Shown in pieces: positions 46,527-56,028 of a stretch of 64,000 bases of DNA (position 1 is its first letter; each line of letters starts with the position of its first letter). Made by a program: the position numbers and the translations under genes. The DNA lies in the NCBI GenBank assembly GCA_025362735.1, contig JANYFL010000036.1:1-64000 (forward strand). Direction: 5' to 3'. Origin of the DNA: Betaproteobacteria bacterium. GTDB taxonomy: Bacteria > Pseudomonadota > Gammaproteobacteria > Burkholderiales > Burkholderiaceae_D. Below the pieces are notes generated by a model that made no database searches, was not told where the DNA came from, and saw only the letters and a list, made by a program, of their open reading frames with translations.

Positions 46527-47315
46527 TCAAAACTTCATTGAAACGCCGGTGGTCAATAGCGTGTCGTAGTTCTTGTCGCCCGGCAAAACGTTTTTTCGAT
46601 ACTTGTGAATCAGGCTCACTTGCAAGGCTAATGGCCCGATGAGTTTGCTGCTCAGACTGGACTGGAAGATGTAATGCCCACCGCGGTTGCTCGTCATTTC
46701 CGGGTAGTAAGCTATCGACTGTTTGAAGACGGCATTCTCACTCAGGTTGTAAGTAAGATCATTACCAACGAGCAGTTCTACGCCATGCGTGTCTTCGCGC
46801 AAGAAATTGTTTTCATAAATTTGCGCTGCGCCCGAGTAAAGATTCAGCTTCAGGTTTGGGGTTTCATAAAATCGATAACCGGCACCCGCAGCATAAGTCT
46901 GCCGCAAAGACAGATCGGCAAACTTGTCCCGCTCATAATTGGCTTCACCAAACCCGAACCATTCGGTGCTCAGGTTTTTTTCATAGCGCCCGCTCACAAG
47001 AAAGTTGTCCGCAGTTTCGGTTCCATTGCTACGCGCGCGTATCGCAATGCCATTCATCACAATCCGGTTCGCTAACGTGGTCCGGGTTGCGTCGCCATTC
47101 ATCGAAACCTGAGACGAATCCGTATTGCCTCGTGAAAAGGTGGCGCCCAGTCCCAGCGAACCGGTCCATTCACCGTCACCATCCAGTGGTTTCAATTCAG
47201 GAAGCTTTACTGTGGGGACATTGGATGCTGCTTGTACTGGAGAGAGAACTGCTGAGAGTGATGACAACAAAAAAATCGCGCAAAGCGGTCGAGAAAAACG
47301 TCCAATCTTTTTCAT
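46527..47315 (-). CDS. DUF481 outer-membrane beta-barrel protein
   Basis: This 262-residue protein has a signal peptide ending in VQAAS and a barrel of amphipathic strands with the DUF481 (YdiY-like) pattern: GLGATFSRGNTDSSQVSMNGD near the start, GSGRYEKNL-type strands in the middle, and a C-terminal Phe. The role of the family is unclear; salt or acid stress has been suggested. It converges with the acyl-CoA dehydrogenase gene. The start is an ATG with no strong ribosome site nearby. Confidence 0.87.
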   Translation of the reverse strand: MKKIGRFSRPLCAIFLLSSLSAVLSPVQAASNVPTVKLPELKPLDGDGEWTGSLGLGATFSRGNTDSSQVSMNGDATRTTLANRIVMNGIAIRARSNGTETADNFLVSGRYEKNLSTEWFGFGEANYERDKFADLSLRQTYAAGAGYRFYETPNLKLNLYSGAAQIYENNFLREDTHGVELLVGNDLTYNLSENAVFKQSIAYYPEMTSNRGGHYIFQSSLSSKLIGPLALQVSLIHKYRKNVLPGDKNYDTLLTTGVSMKF

Positions 47316-47644
47316 GGGGACTTTCTATATGGAGATATAAAAACGACCCTGAGATAAGAAGGAAGTTCCGTGTCTGACGCACTGCGAGCTTGGCGCTGAC
47401 AGTAGAGCAGGAGCAACGCGCGCACCTATGGTTCAAGACACTTAATGCACTTGTTTTGCGGCCCTTTGTGGAAAGGCCAGGAACAGGGTGAATGTACCGC
47501 CACTGGTTTCAGGCGGTGTGGTGACAGCGATTCTGATGGCTCGAAAAATAAAACTGATTTCGGAAACATCGCTCAAGGCTTGATGTGGCTTATTGCACAT
47601 CTCGCTTTTTCCTCAATGCCACAATCAGCCTTGAGCATTTCATT

Positions 47645-47781
47645 CAAAACCAAAAATCTTGACACAGAGAACACAGAGACCATCAAGGACACAGAGAAAA
47701 GAAAGAGCGGGGAGTATCGAAGAAATCTCTGTGTTCCTCCGCGACCTCTGTGTCTCTGTGTTGAGAGGTTTTTGGTTTTTG
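47645..47781. repeat. Inverted repeat of CTCTGTG units
   Basis: The left arm (CAAAACCAAAAATCTTGACA onward, 47645-47702) and right arm (47727-47781) pair over CAAAACC and CACAGAGA units. It shares a 25-base stretch with the repeat at 4099. The remaining part of the 466-base gap, 47316-47644, has no clear gene; a minus-strand frame of about 50 codons ends there in GGTFTLFLAFPQ, which looks like the end of a histidine kinase but is too weak to call. Confidence 0.85.
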
Positions 47782-49263
47782 CTAATTCGTGATGGGTTCC
47801 ATCGCATCCTTCACGAACTGATCATAAGAAACGATCTTGCCGTGTAGCGGCACGACGCGATCAATTTTCAGATTGCGCTTCTTGAGATCTTCCAGAAAGT
47901 ATCCTGCAAACCGCTTGGGTGCATTACCGGGGGTGTAGATATCGACTTCCATAAGAATGCGCGCGGTCGGCAAGTAGGCGACGAGCATTGACCTGGAATG
48001 TTCGCTGTCCATCGGATACAGATGCATGCTCATCTTGCCGTCGGTGATGACCTTGTCTTCGCTCACCGTTTCGATCTTGAGTGGTTTTGGATTTTGGCTC
48101 AGCGCATCAGGAACGACGGTGTGTGGACGCTCCGCGATTTCTGCATAGAACGCTGCATTGGCCTGATGCGTGACGATGGTCAGGTCTTCGGAGATGGCAG
48201 CGCGAAGACCACCGGAGTGGTCGAAGTGATGATGCGTGTTGATCACTTTGGTTAGCGGTTTGTTGGGGCGCAGTTCACGTACCTTGGCAATCACCGCCAG
48301 CGTGCGCGCGTCATTCAGTGGCGCTTCAATGAGTTCCAGATGATCCTTGAATTCAACCAGCACACTGTGATGCGTGCCGCCGCTCAGAAACCAGATCCCT
48401 TTCGCCAGTTCTTCCACCGTCACAGTCGGGGGTGGTGGAGTGGCACTCGCCGGTGCGGCGTCTGCGGGCGTTGTGACCGCAGGTGCCGCAAGATCGCCCG
48501 TGACGGCGTCAAGGGTTTGTCCCGATACACGTATGGCAGACGTCGTGAAGTCGTCGGTCTTGCTCGTCAGCCGGGCCGGTAGTTTCAGGCCACCCACATC
48601 CCGATAATCAGCGAATTGCGTATTGACGGCGATATCACCCAGGACGGCGTTGTCGGCCAGCGTGCTCACTTTGCTGGGTAGCTTGGTCTTGTTGTCGACA
48701 ACCAGAGTGAAGGTCAGGCCATCGGCGGTGGCGACATCAATCAGCGACAGGTTACCCTGGGTACGCGGGTTGGTCAGTGTGGCCTTAGGGTCCAGTGCGG
48801 CGCGCAACGCGATGATGGGATGCTGCAAAAAATCAGTGCGTCGCTCGTTCACCACTGCCGTTGTGACATGCGTCACCGTACCGTTCGCAGCGATGTTGTA
48901 GCCGACAGTGCCATCAATCCCACTGGCCTGTTTCTGTGGCAGCGGACCCTGGAAATAAGTGAAATTCGGCTTGCGCGTCAATTCGGTTCGCACGCGGCCG
49001 GTTCCAAGATCAATCGTGCGTTTATAGCTGGTCACCGTGAAGGTCTCGCCAGATGCTCCGGGCAGCAAGTCTTGCCCCAGGTTGTACTGCGTCCCGTCGC
49101 CCTCGATCACGAGCGACTTCAACGCCAGGATGCGCGCACTGCCACCCATTGCGGCAGCGGCATCCTTCACAATTTGCTGAGCTGATGCCAAGCCCGAAAG
49201 TGCGGCCAATAAGAAACTCAGCACAAGTGCTAAAAGCGGAGTGAGAATTTTTTTGGTCGTCAT
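47782..49263 (-). CDS. Exported metallo-beta-lactamase-fold hydrolase
   Basis: This 493-residue protein has a signal peptide ending in ASAQQ, then a long N-terminal domain of outer-membrane lipoprotein-like strands (about 25-310) and a C-terminal metallo-beta-lactamase domain. Its zinc motif is NTHHHFDHSGGLR, with HSVLVEFKDHLELIEAPL before it. The substrate is unknown. The ATG at 49263 is set by AGGAG ten bases earlier; the longer frame to 49389 is not supported. Confidence 0.85.
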   Translation of the reverse strand: MTTKKILTPLLALVLSFLLAALSGLASAQQIVKDAAAAMGGSARILALKSLVIEGDGTQYNLGQDLLPGASGETFTVTSYKRTIDLGTGRVRTELTRKPNFTYFQGPLPQKQASGIDGTVGYNIAANGTVTHVTTAVVNERRTDFLQHPIIALRAALDPKATLTNPRTQGNLSLIDVATADGLTFTLVVDNKTKLPSKVSTLADNAVLGDIAVNTQFADYRDVGGLKLPARLTSKTDDFTTSAIRVSGQTLDAVTGDLAAPAVTTPADAAPASATPPPPTVTVEELAKGIWFLSGGTHHSVLVEFKDHLELIEAPLNDARTLAVIAKVRELRPNKPLTKVINTHHHFDHSGGLRAAISEDLTIVTHQANAAFYAEIAERPHTVVPDALSQNPKPLKIETVSEDKVITDGKMSMHLYPMDSEHSRSMLVAYLPTARILMEVDIYTPGNAPKRFAGYFLEDLKKRNLKIDRVVPLHGKIVSYDQFVKDAMEPITN

Positions 49264-49357
49264 ACTGGGTCTCCTAGTGGGTACTAAGCTTTGTGTTGTG
49301 GGGCCTTTGAGCCCGGCCCTTTGAATCATCCTTTGAGTCACTTTCTGGTACCGATTG

Positions 49358-49798
49358 CTATGCCTGCTCTTGATGCTTGAGAAACTCAATGGCCTGCTCC
49401 TTTGCGTCTGTTGACGCGGTCGGATGGGAAAGCGTTCTTCTTAAAAGGGCGAGCCAATTGGTTCTGTCTTTCGAGGTGCCATTGAGGATTCTGTTGATCA
49501 TCCATACAGAAAGTGAGGTCGGCTTACGAAGAAGCGACTCTTTCAAAAGGCGTTCATAGCCTGGCAGAGCTTCAAGTGTGTGAACCAAAGGTCCTGGCGA
49601 ACCGAGGTCGCATCCGTCTAGACGCTCCATTGTCTCAAACAAGATAGACATTGCTGCCTCAGAATTCGAAAACGCATCAAGTTCGTCGCAGTAACGACTC
49701 AGACGTTCGGGGCCACTTGCGTCGATACGCGAGTAGTCAAAGTCCACAAACGACAATGCCTCGAAATCGAATTTGACCTGGTCAAGCGTTCGAATCAT
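49358..49798 (-). CDS. Small unknown protein, immunity-like
   Basis: This 146-residue, mostly helical, acidic protein has no signal peptide or membrane segment. Its layout (a helical N-terminal half, LEALPGYERLLKESLLRKPT and WMINRILNGTSKD) resembles immunity proteins of polymorphic toxins, which are small and helical. No toxin gene is next to it, so this is only a structural hint. It lies 94 bases upstream of the metallo-beta-lactamase gene start, on the same strand, followed upstream by an AT-rich gap. Confidence 0.55.
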   Translation of the reverse strand: MIRTLDQVKFDFEALSFVDFDYSRIDASGPERLSRYCDELDAFSNSEAAMSILFETMERLDGCDLGSPGPLVHTLEALPGYERLLKESLLRKPTSLSVWMINRILNGTSKDRTNWLALLRRTLSHPTASTDAKEQAIEFLKHQEQA

Positions 49799-50013
49799 GA
49801 GGCATAACGTAAAGTAAATTTCCTATTTGAAGCAATATTTTGCGTAAGGTCGAATCTAAATCGGTTTTTGGGCATGTCATTTCCCTATTATTAATGACTT
49901 TAGCGTTTTGAATACTTTCTAATGAAAAATATAAAAGCATCAAAGTGTCATTAAAGATTCTTCATATTTGACCGCAGCAGTTACGGATGCGCAAGCTCCA
50001 TTGAGAATGCAAT

Positions 50014-50985
50014 TCAACTCGGTGTGACTGGAACCTGAAGTTCACGCTCCACATCGTAACCCGCCGCAATCCACGCATCGATCCCGCCTTTCAACGGACG
50101 CACGCGGCTGAATCCACGTTGCTTCAGCAGTTTGGCGACACGGGCGGCCGTGGCGTCGTTGGGGCAGGCGCAATAGACGACGACTTCCTGGCCGGTTTCG
50201 AAATTGGGGAAAGTGATTTCGAAAGTCTTGTCGTTGAGTTGATGTGTATCCAGTAGGTGCGCGCCGGGAATGCGACCGTCTTCTTGTTGGCTGGCCGACG
50301 AGCGCACATCCAGAATGAGGGGTGCGCTTCCGGCTTCGACCAGTTCGCGCAATTCATCGACGGAGATGCGTGCCATGCGAAGTTCGTTGAAAAAGCGTTG
50401 GCGCTGCCACCACTTGGTGGCGACAAAAGCGGCAAAGGCGAGGCAGATCAGGATCAGACCGATGCGGCCCAGTGCGGCGAGGGTTTGCAGTAATTGATTG
50501 ATCGTGTCTTTGAACAAGATACCGATGAAGACGGCGACCCCGGCCCAGAGCGCCGCGCCCAGCGCATCAAAGAAAATGAAAGCCGCGAGCCGCGCACGCA
50601 AGGTGCCCGCCATCGCCGTCGCCACAGCCGAAAAACCGGGAATGAATTTGGCGACCAGTAACGAAGGCGTGCCGAAGCGGGTGTAGATCGATTCGGTCTG
50701 ACGCACGCAGGTGTCGGGAGAAAGGGAGACGCGGCACAGGGTGCGCAACACAGGACGACCGAAGCGCGTTCCGGCCCAATACCAACCGAGGTCAGCGATC
50801 AGCGCTGCAATCACGGCGATCAGAATCAGTTGGGGGATGCTGGTATCGCCGCCGCTGGCAACCAGAGCGCCGGTGACGATCAGGGTTGGGTAAGACGGCA
50901 GCGGTGCTCCAGCCTGGGTTGCCAGCACATTGAAAAACACGAACCAGAGTCCGTATTGCTGGATCAGTTCAAGCAGGGCTTGCAT
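50014..50985 (-). CDS. DedA membrane protein fused to a rhodanese domain
   Basis: This 323-residue protein joins two domains. The first 200 residues form the DedA fold: AGAPLPSYPTLIVTGAL, WYWAGTRFG and KFIPGFSAVATAMAG. The last 110 residues are a rhodanese-like domain with DVRSSASQQEDGRIPGAHL and the active-site Cys in VVYCACPNDATAARVA. So it ties a lipid-flipping-type membrane protein to a sulphur-handling cytoplasmic domain. Such fusions occur in proteobacteria and are of unknown function. Confidence 0.9.
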   Translation of the reverse strand: MQALLELIQQYGLWFVFFNVLATQAGAPLPSYPTLIVTGALVASGGDTSIPQLILIAVIAALIADLGWYWAGTRFGRPVLRTLCRVSLSPDTCVRQTESIYTRFGTPSLLVAKFIPGFSAVATAMAGTLRARLAAFIFFDALGAALWAGVAVFIGILFKDTINQLLQTLAALGRIGLILICLAFAAFVATKWWQRQRFFNELRMARISVDELRELVEAGSAPLILDVRSSASQQEDGRIPGAHLLDTHQLNDKTFEITFPNFETGQEVVVYCACPNDATAARVAKLLKQRGFSRVRPLKGGIDAWIAAGYDVERELQVPVTPS

Positions 50986-51085
50986 GATAGGTGGCCTTTC
51001 CGCGGAGGCTAAAGTTTCAACCTCAATCTGATAACCGTAACACCAAAATCAAGCCACTACCGGAATAACCCTGTGTAGTCTCTGG

Positions 51086-51760
51086 TCAAGCGTCCAGCAC
51101 CCGATGGAACCACGCGCCGAGGTCAACAATTTCCTGAGGGCACACGGTATGCGGCATCAGATATTCATGCCATTCCAGGGGGCAGCCCAGTTGTAGCATC
51201 GTGTCACGCGCATCTTTGGCATGACCGAGCGGTACCACTGGATCGACCGAACCGTGCGCCATAAAAACGGGGACTGTGGTGTTGGCCTTATTGATTTCGG
51301 CGGCGGTGCGCTCAGCCAGCGGCAGATAGCCCGACAGGCAGACGAGTCCAGCGAGCTGCTCCTTGTGGCGCAGTCCGACCATCAGGGCCATCGCGCTGCC
51401 TTGTGAAAAGCCAGCCAGGAAAATGCGGCCTGCAGGAATGCCGCGTGCCTTTTCTTTCTCAATCAGCGCTTCAATTTCCGCTTGTGAACTACGGATGCCT
51501 TTTTCGTCTTGCTGCCGTATCAGGTCAACCTCACGAATGTCGTACCAGGCGCGCATGGTGTATCCCCCGTTGACCGAGATGGGCATCATCGGGGCATTGG
51601 GGAAGATGAAGCGGATCGACAGGCCGATGTGGCTCAGATCGAGACCCAGATCGGGGATCATGGGCACGAAATCATTGGCGCTCGCGCCCAGGCCATGCAT
51701 CCAGATGACTGAGACTTGGGGGTTGGGAGCAGTTTCTATTTCAATGGTATCGAGCGGCAT
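51086..51760 (-). CDS. Carboxylesterase / phospholipase-type alpha/beta hydrolase
   Basis: This 224-residue protein is an alpha/beta hydrolase of the carboxylesterase type: VIWMHGLGASANDF gives the oxyanion turn, GFSQGSAMAL carries the nucleophile Ser, and HGSVDPVVPLGHA has the Asp and His region. Homologues start near MPLDTIEIE, so the ATG at 51760 is preferred over the 38-codon extension, which runs through Phe/Pro-rich sequence with no sign of a leader. The natural substrate is unknown. Confidence 0.88.
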   Translation of the reverse strand: MPLDTIEIETAPNPQVSVIWMHGLGASANDFVPMIPDLGLDLSHIGLSIRFIFPNAPMMPISVNGGYTMRAWYDIREVDLIRQQDEKGIRSSQAEIEALIEKEKARGIPAGRIFLAGFSQGSAMALMVGLRHKEQLAGLVCLSGYLPLAERTAAEINKANTTVPVFMAHGSVDPVVPLGHAKDARDTMLQLGCPLEWHEYLMPHTVCPQEIVDLGAWFHRVLDA

Positions 51761-52170
51761 GATGTTTGTTTTAGTTTGAGTGACAGTCGGAGTAAACAAA
51801 GTCGGGGTAAAGAATTCTGCCCAAGGATTGGAAAAAGTAAAAGGGCTGGGGAAAGGAAAGTTGAACAGGTTCAAGATAAATTCTCACGCGGTTTGGTTTT
51901 TGTAGGGCGTGCCATCCATTCCCCCATGTCCACGGCGGGGAAGCTGCGAGCGCAGAGCTAGGCGCGAGCGACGTGGTTTGGTTATTCCAAATGAGGAGCT
52001 CGCAACACCGCTATGCGCTCGCAGGTTTCCCCGCCCCGGAGGGTTATCCCCCAGAAAGCCCGCATTCGGCGTTGCGGATCGTCGCAAGGCAATCAGCCTT
52101 GCTTCCTCACCGCGCCTTGACTGCGAACTTTTTGGGGGTAACGTGGGCATGGGGGAATGGATGACACGCC
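51761..52170. repeat. Two nested inverted repeats between the esterase gene and mog
   Basis: The outer arms 51903-51928 and 52148-52173 are 26 bases with one mismatch (TAGGGCGTGCCATCCATTCC... / ...GGATGACACGCCCTA). The inner arms, about 51934-51957 and 52011-52035, are GCGGGGAAGCTGCGAGCGCA and its partner GCGCTCGCAGGTTTCCCCGC. The right outer arm covers the TAG stop of mog. No gene is seen in the rest of the gap. Confidence 0.88.
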
Positions 52171-52806
52171 CTAATGAGCGGAAGGACGTATTGCGGTTTT
52201 GGGACGAAAGGCCTTGATGATCGTGTCATTGGTTTCGACCCACGGCCAAGGCTTGGTTGGTGTGGGGTTGATTAAATCAATACAGTAAGGAACGGCGGCG
52301 AAGATACCGGGAACCAACACTTTACCTTCAACGTCCTTAAGACCCTCTAAGGTTTCCCGGATGGCTTTGGGTTGACCCGGCAGATTAAGTATCAACGCCG
52401 CATGATCCAGCAATTCGCGGATGACGCCAACTTGACGCGACAGGATTGCTGTGGGTACGAACTTCAGACTGATCTGGCGCATCTGCTCGCCAAAGCCCGG
52501 TATTTCTCTGGTGGCGATAGCCAGCGTGGCTTCGGGGGTTACATCGCGCCTTGACGGACCCGTGCCACCAGTCGTCAACACGAGATGGCAGCGCTCTTGA
52601 TCCACCAGTTCCATCAGGGTTTGTTCGATCAAGGGCTGTTCGTCTGCAATGAGTCGCGTGATCATTTTCCATGGGCTGGCAAGGGCGCCAGTGAACCATT
52701 CACGCAGAGCAGGCAGACCTTGGTCTTCATAGACGCCGCTTGAGGCGCGGTCGCTGATCGAGACCAGACCGATGCGCAATGTTGGAAGGGAAGTCGGCTC
52801 AGTCAT
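52171..52806 (-). CDS. mog: Molybdopterin adenylyltransferase
   Basis: Mog adenylates molybdopterin before molybdenum insertion. The 211-residue protein has the MoaB/Mog fold with [17 protein letters not shown], the nucleotide loop [16 protein letters not shown] and [11 protein letters not shown]. It overlaps the start of darP by 8 bases, so the two are coupled. The C-terminal stop lies inside an inverted repeat, which means the repeat insertion has fixed the end of the protein. Confidence 0.94.
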   Translation of the reverse strand: MTEPTSLPTLRIGLVSISDRASSGVYEDQGLPALREWFTGALASPWKMITRLIADEQPLIEQTLMELVDQERCHLVLTTGGTGPSRRDVTPEATLAIATREIPGFGEQMRQISLKFVPTAILSRQVGVIRELLDHAALILNLPGQPKAIRETLEGLKDVEGKVLVPGIFAAVPYCIDLINPTPTKPWPWVETNDTIIKAFRPKTAIRPSAH

Positions 52807-53368
52807 CTTGAATGATGGTCTTCAGGATCTGAAACAGCTCGCGAAAGTGCTTGGGCGGCTTGGATTCCTTTTGTTCCTTGCGGGCCATACGGATCGCAGT
52901 ACGCAGTTCGCGCAGTGTGTCGGGGTTAAGCGCGGCGGTGTGTTGTGCCGTCAGTTTTTGCAGCGCTTCGTCGTCGGCGAGCAGCCGTTCGCGCCAGCGT
53001 TCCAGCGCATGCAGCGCGGCGGTTTCTGCTTTGCTCGTACCTTTCCATGTGTCGAGGGCAGCGCGAATCGGTTCCGGATCGACGCTGCGCATCAGTTTGC
53101 CGACATACTGCAACTGGCGCCGCTTGCCTTCGTGATCACGAATGTCCTGCGCTTCCTTGATGGCATCCATCAGGTTTTCTGGCATGGGTACGCGCAAAAG
53201 CCGGTCGCGCGGTTGAGCCACCAATTCCTCGCCGAGCTTTTGCAGCGCGGTCATGTCGCGCTTGCGCTGGGATTTGCTCGGGCCGTCATAAAGCTCTTCG
53301 ACCAGAGCTTCGTCATCGCGTTGTTTGATGACGGGAACGGTTTTGGGAGAGGGTGTCGTGCGATTCAT
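52799..53368 (-). CDS. darP: Ribosome biogenesis factor DarP (YjgA)
   Basis: DarP (YjgA, DUF615) binds late 50S subunit precursors. The 189-residue protein is highly charged, with [20 protein letters not shown] near the N-terminus and [25 protein letters not shown] later. ATG at 53368 gives the family N-terminus. It is divergent from pmbA and overlaps mog, the usual pmbA / yjgA / mog order in Burkholderiales. Confidence 0.9.
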   Translation of the reverse strand: MNRTTPSPKTVPVIKQRDDEALVEELYDGPSKSQRKRDMTALQKLGEELVAQPRDRLLRVPMPENLMDAIKEAQDIRDHEGKRRQLQYVGKLMRSVDPEPIRAALDTWKGTSKAETAALHALERWRERLLADDEALQKLTAQHTAALNPDTLRELRTAIRMARKEQKESKPPKHFRELFQILKTIIQDD

Positions 53369-53521
53369 GCAGGTTTCTGGTGGAGAGCGGCTGCTATGAT
53401 AATGCTTTCGGCTTGGCTTCACCTTGCCTTCAATGGCGCTGTCCGTACAGCGGCAATGTTTATAAATCAGGTACGGAAAAAGCGCATTAGCCCGTCCGAA
53501 CTTCCCAGAAGAGATTCCATC

Positions 53522-54928
53522 GTGTCAAAAGTCCCCCGTTCAAAGCCTTCCCAGCATTTGGCTTATTCATCCGACCAACTTAAACAGCTTGCCCAGGATG
53601 TCCTTGGTCATGCCCGCAAAATCGGTGCGAGCGATTGCACGGTTGAAATTAGCGAAGGCAGTGGTTTGAATGTCAACGTGCGTAAGGCTCAGGTTGAGAC
53701 CATTGAGCAGAACCGTGACAAGGGCATCGGCGTCACCGTTTATCTGGCTGATCCTTTTTTCAAGAATAAAAAGGTGAGGCGCGGCAACGCCAGCACGTCG
53801 GATTTTTCAGCTCAGGCACTAAAGGATACGGTCGAAGCGGCTTACAACATCGCCCGCTTTACGGCCGAAGACGATAGCGCTGCCTTGCCGGAAGACGAGT
53901 GGTATCAGCGCCGTCCGCGTGATTTCGATTTGTATTACTCATGGGATATCGACGCTGAGGCGGCGATGCGCATTGGTCAGCGTGCCGAAGCTGCGGCCAT
54001 GGCGATGAGTCCGCTGATCCGTAATTCGGACGGCGCGAGTGTTTCAGCCCAGCACAACCATTTCATCATGGCCAATTCGCGTGGCTTCATGGGCGGTTAT
54101 CCCTATTCGCATCACAGCATCTCGGTTGCGCCCATTGCCAGTCCCAAGCGCGGTAGCGATGGCATGCAGCGCGATTACTGGTATGCGTCGATGCGTAATC
54201 CTGCCGATTTGCCCAAGCCAGAAGCAATCGGGCTCTATGCGGCGCAGCGCGTCCTGGCGCGACTGAATGCGCGCAAACTCAGCACACGTCAGGCTCCGGT
54301 GCTGTTCGATGCACCGCTGGCGACCGGATTGCTGGGTGCGCTCACCCAGGCGATCAGTGGCGGCTCGCTGTATCGCAAATCGTCCTTTCTCGTCGACAGT
54401 ATCGGGCAGTCGATTTTTGGCAAGCACATTGACGTGATCGATGATCCTTTCGTTCTGAAGGGCATGGGCAGTGCTTCGTTTGATGATGAAGGCGTCAAGA
54501 CACAAAAACGCAAGGTGGTCGATGCGGGCGTGGTGCGCGGCTATTTCCTGTCGACCTATTCAGCGCGCAAGCTCGGTATGGAAACGACGGGTAACGCCGG
54601 CGGCTCACATAACCTGTCGATCCGCAGTCGTTTGACCCGGCCGGATGACAACTTCAAGACCATGCTGAAAAAGCTCGGTACTGGCCTGCTGGTTACTGAA
54701 TTGATGGGCCAGGGCGTGAACTACATTACCGGCGATTACTCGCGCGGTGCAACCGGTTTCTGGGTCGAGAATGGCACGATTGCCTATCCGGTTGAGGAAA
54801 TCACTATCGCGGGCAATCTACGCGACATGTTTAGGCAAATTGTTGCAGTCGGTTCCGATACGCTGGTGCGCGGCAACAAGGAAAGCGGCTCGATCCTGAT
54901 CGAGAATATGACGATTGCGGGTTCCTGA
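53522..54928 (+). CDS. pmbA: TldE/PmbA metalloprotease subunit
   Basis: PmbA (TldE) forms a heterodimer protease with TldD that handles microcin maturation and CcdA degradation. The 468-residue protein has the TldD/PmbA fold: [26 protein letters not shown] near the start, and [36 protein letters not shown] and [12 protein letters not shown] near the end. The start is a GTG at 53522 with an AGAAGAGA ribosome site; the frame stays open to 52772, but that part is antisense of darP. Confidence 0.93.
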   Translation: MSKVPRSKPSQHLAYSSDQLKQLAQDVLGHARKIGASDCTVEISEGSGLNVNVRKAQVETIEQNRDKGIGVTVYLADPFFKNKKVRRGNASTSDFSAQALKDTVEAAYNIARFTAEDDSAALPEDEWYQRRPRDFDLYYSWDIDAEAAMRIGQRAEAAAMAMSPLIRNSDGASVSAQHNHFIMANSRGFMGGYPYSHHSISVAPIASPKRGSDGMQRDYWYASMRNPADLPKPEAIGLYAAQRVLARLNARKLSTRQAPVLFDAPLATGLLGALTQAISGGSLYRKSSFLVDSIGQSIFGKHIDVIDDPFVLKGMGSASFDDEGVKTQKRKVVDAGVVRGYFLSTYSARKLGMETTGNAGGSHNLSIRSRLTRPDDNFKTMLKKLGTGLLVTELMGQGVNYITGDYSRGATGFWVENGTIAYPVEEITIAGNLRDMFRQIVAVGSDTLVRGNKESGSILIENMTIAGS

Positions 54929-54939
54929 TAGCGCCTGTA

Positions 54940-55329
54940 TCAACGAAAATCGGTCGAAGAGGGATCGATACGCGACAGAGTCGGGCCGAGACGGGGTTCC
55001 AGTACCGTCGGCATGAGTTCATTCGTACGGGCACTGAGGGATTTACCCAGATATCGGGTGAACAGCAGGGTCTCAATCAGCAAGACGATGATCAGACCCA
55101 CGACAAACAATGCGAAGATAATCAGATGGGTCACATTGGGGTCGGCATCATAGTCCGACAAGCTGATGGCATCGCCCGTCATGACATTCAGGCTGCGAAT
55201 GGCCCACAGGACAAACAATCCCAGACACCAGGCCAATACGGTGAATGCATAAACGCGCCGGAGCTTACGCGCGGATCGCATTTTTCTTCGCGAGGGCTTA
55301 ACCGTAACGCGGGCATCAATTTTGGACAT
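54940..55329 (-). CDS. Small two-helix membrane protein
   Basis: This 129-residue protein has two hydrophobic helices (about 25-45 and 67-92) and a basic N-terminus (RKLRRV). It converges with pmbA. No family is recognised. The ATG at 55329 is preferred because the upstream 26 codons do not look like a leader. The role is unknown. Confidence 0.6.
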   Translation of the reverse strand: MSKIDARVTVKPSRRKMRSARKLRRVYAFTVLAWCLGLFVLWAIRSLNVMTGDAISLSDYDADPNVTHLIIFALFVVGLIIVLLIETLLFTRYLGKSLSARTNELMPTVLEPRLGPTLSRIDPSSTDFR

Positions 55330-55526
55330 GGGCTTGACTTGGTTATTTGTCGATAAATTTGTCAAAACTGGGGTTATGGCCAAAAAGCAGCAAGTTTTAT
55401 ACCTCAATTGTAGGATTTGTAGGATAGATGTGCATTAGGTTTTGATTCATTTGGCCTTCAGTTGATAGATTGACGAGCCATTTAATGAATAAGCCAAGCA
55501 AATCAATGAGCTGTTGCAAGTATTGA

Positions 55527-55556
55527 TTGGCAAGCGGCGGCGAAACCCGGTATACT
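55527..55556 (+). promoter_or_regulatory. Promoter of rpsO-pnp
   Basis: TTGGCA at 55527-55532 and TATACT at 55551-55556 are separated by 18 bases, a good sigma-70-type promoter. Transcription would start near 55563, leaving a leader of about 55 bases in front of rpsO, where ribosomal protein S15 could act on its own mRNA as in other bacteria. AGGAG lies 9 bases before the ATG. Confidence 0.75.
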
Positions 55557-55620
55557 TCGCGCTCTTTTCAACCCACGGTGCAGCCCATCCAGCCGCACCG
55601 CATGTACAGGAGTATTGGAT

Positions 55621-55890
55621 ATGGCATTCGCCCTCATCAACAAGGCGGACATCGTTGCTGCCCACGCCCGCGCGCAAAACGATACCGGCTCACCCGAAGT
55701 TCAGGTTGCTCTGCTGACCGCTCGCATCAACGAACTCAACCCCCATTTCAAGGCACACGTCAAGGATCATCATTCGCGTCGAGGTCTGATTCGCATGGTC
55801 AATCGTCGCAAGAAATTGCTCGAATACCTGAAGCGCGTGGATGCTGATCGGTATCGTTCGCTGATCGAAAAACTGGGTCTGCGTAAATAA
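55621..55890 (+). CDS. rpsO: 30S ribosomal protein S15
   Basis: S15 binds 16S rRNA early in assembly of the 30S subunit. The 89-residue protein has the full family signature: [19 protein letters not shown] and [19 protein letters not shown], then LLEYLKR and [12 protein letters not shown]. An upstream in-frame ATG adds two residues, but the ATG at 55621 has the AGGAG site. pnp follows 138 bases later, with a weak terminator in the gap. Confidence 0.98.
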   Translation: MAFALINKADIVAAHARAQNDTGSPEVQVALLTARINELNPHFKAHVKDHHSRRGLIRMVNRRKKLLEYLKRVDADRYRSLIEKLGLRK

Positions 55891-55921
55891 TTCATTTGTT
55901 TTTTTAGACTTTTCCGCATAA

Positions 55922-55952
55922 AGCCTGCGTCAACACCAGTCGCGGGCTTTTT
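55922..55952 (+). terminator. Terminator/attenuator between rpsO and pnp
   Basis: An 8-bp stem (55922-55929 with 55941-55948, one G-U pair) with an 11-base loop is followed by five T. In E. coli a similar leaky terminator lies between rpsO and pnp and partly separates their expression; the position here is the same. Confidence 0.8.
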
Positions 55953-56028
55953 GCATTGTGCTTTTGTATTTGCTCTGAGGTTGACCGGTTGACCTGAAAC
56001 AAGCCGGGACTATCAAAAAGGAAAGACC

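Noticed and set aside
47450-47600. A minus-strand frame of about 50 codons ending GGTFTLFLAFPQ, like the end of a histidine kinase.
   Set aside because: Too short, no kinase motifs (H, N or G boxes) before it and no start with a ribosome site. It could be a gene relic, but I cannot support it.
52772-53521. A 718-codon open frame that starts at 52772 and runs into pmbA.
   Set aside because: The first 250 codons lie antisense to darP and the start of mog, give a Phe/Arg/Cys-rich sequence unlike any protein, and PmbA homologues begin near 53522, where a GTG and a ribosome site are present.
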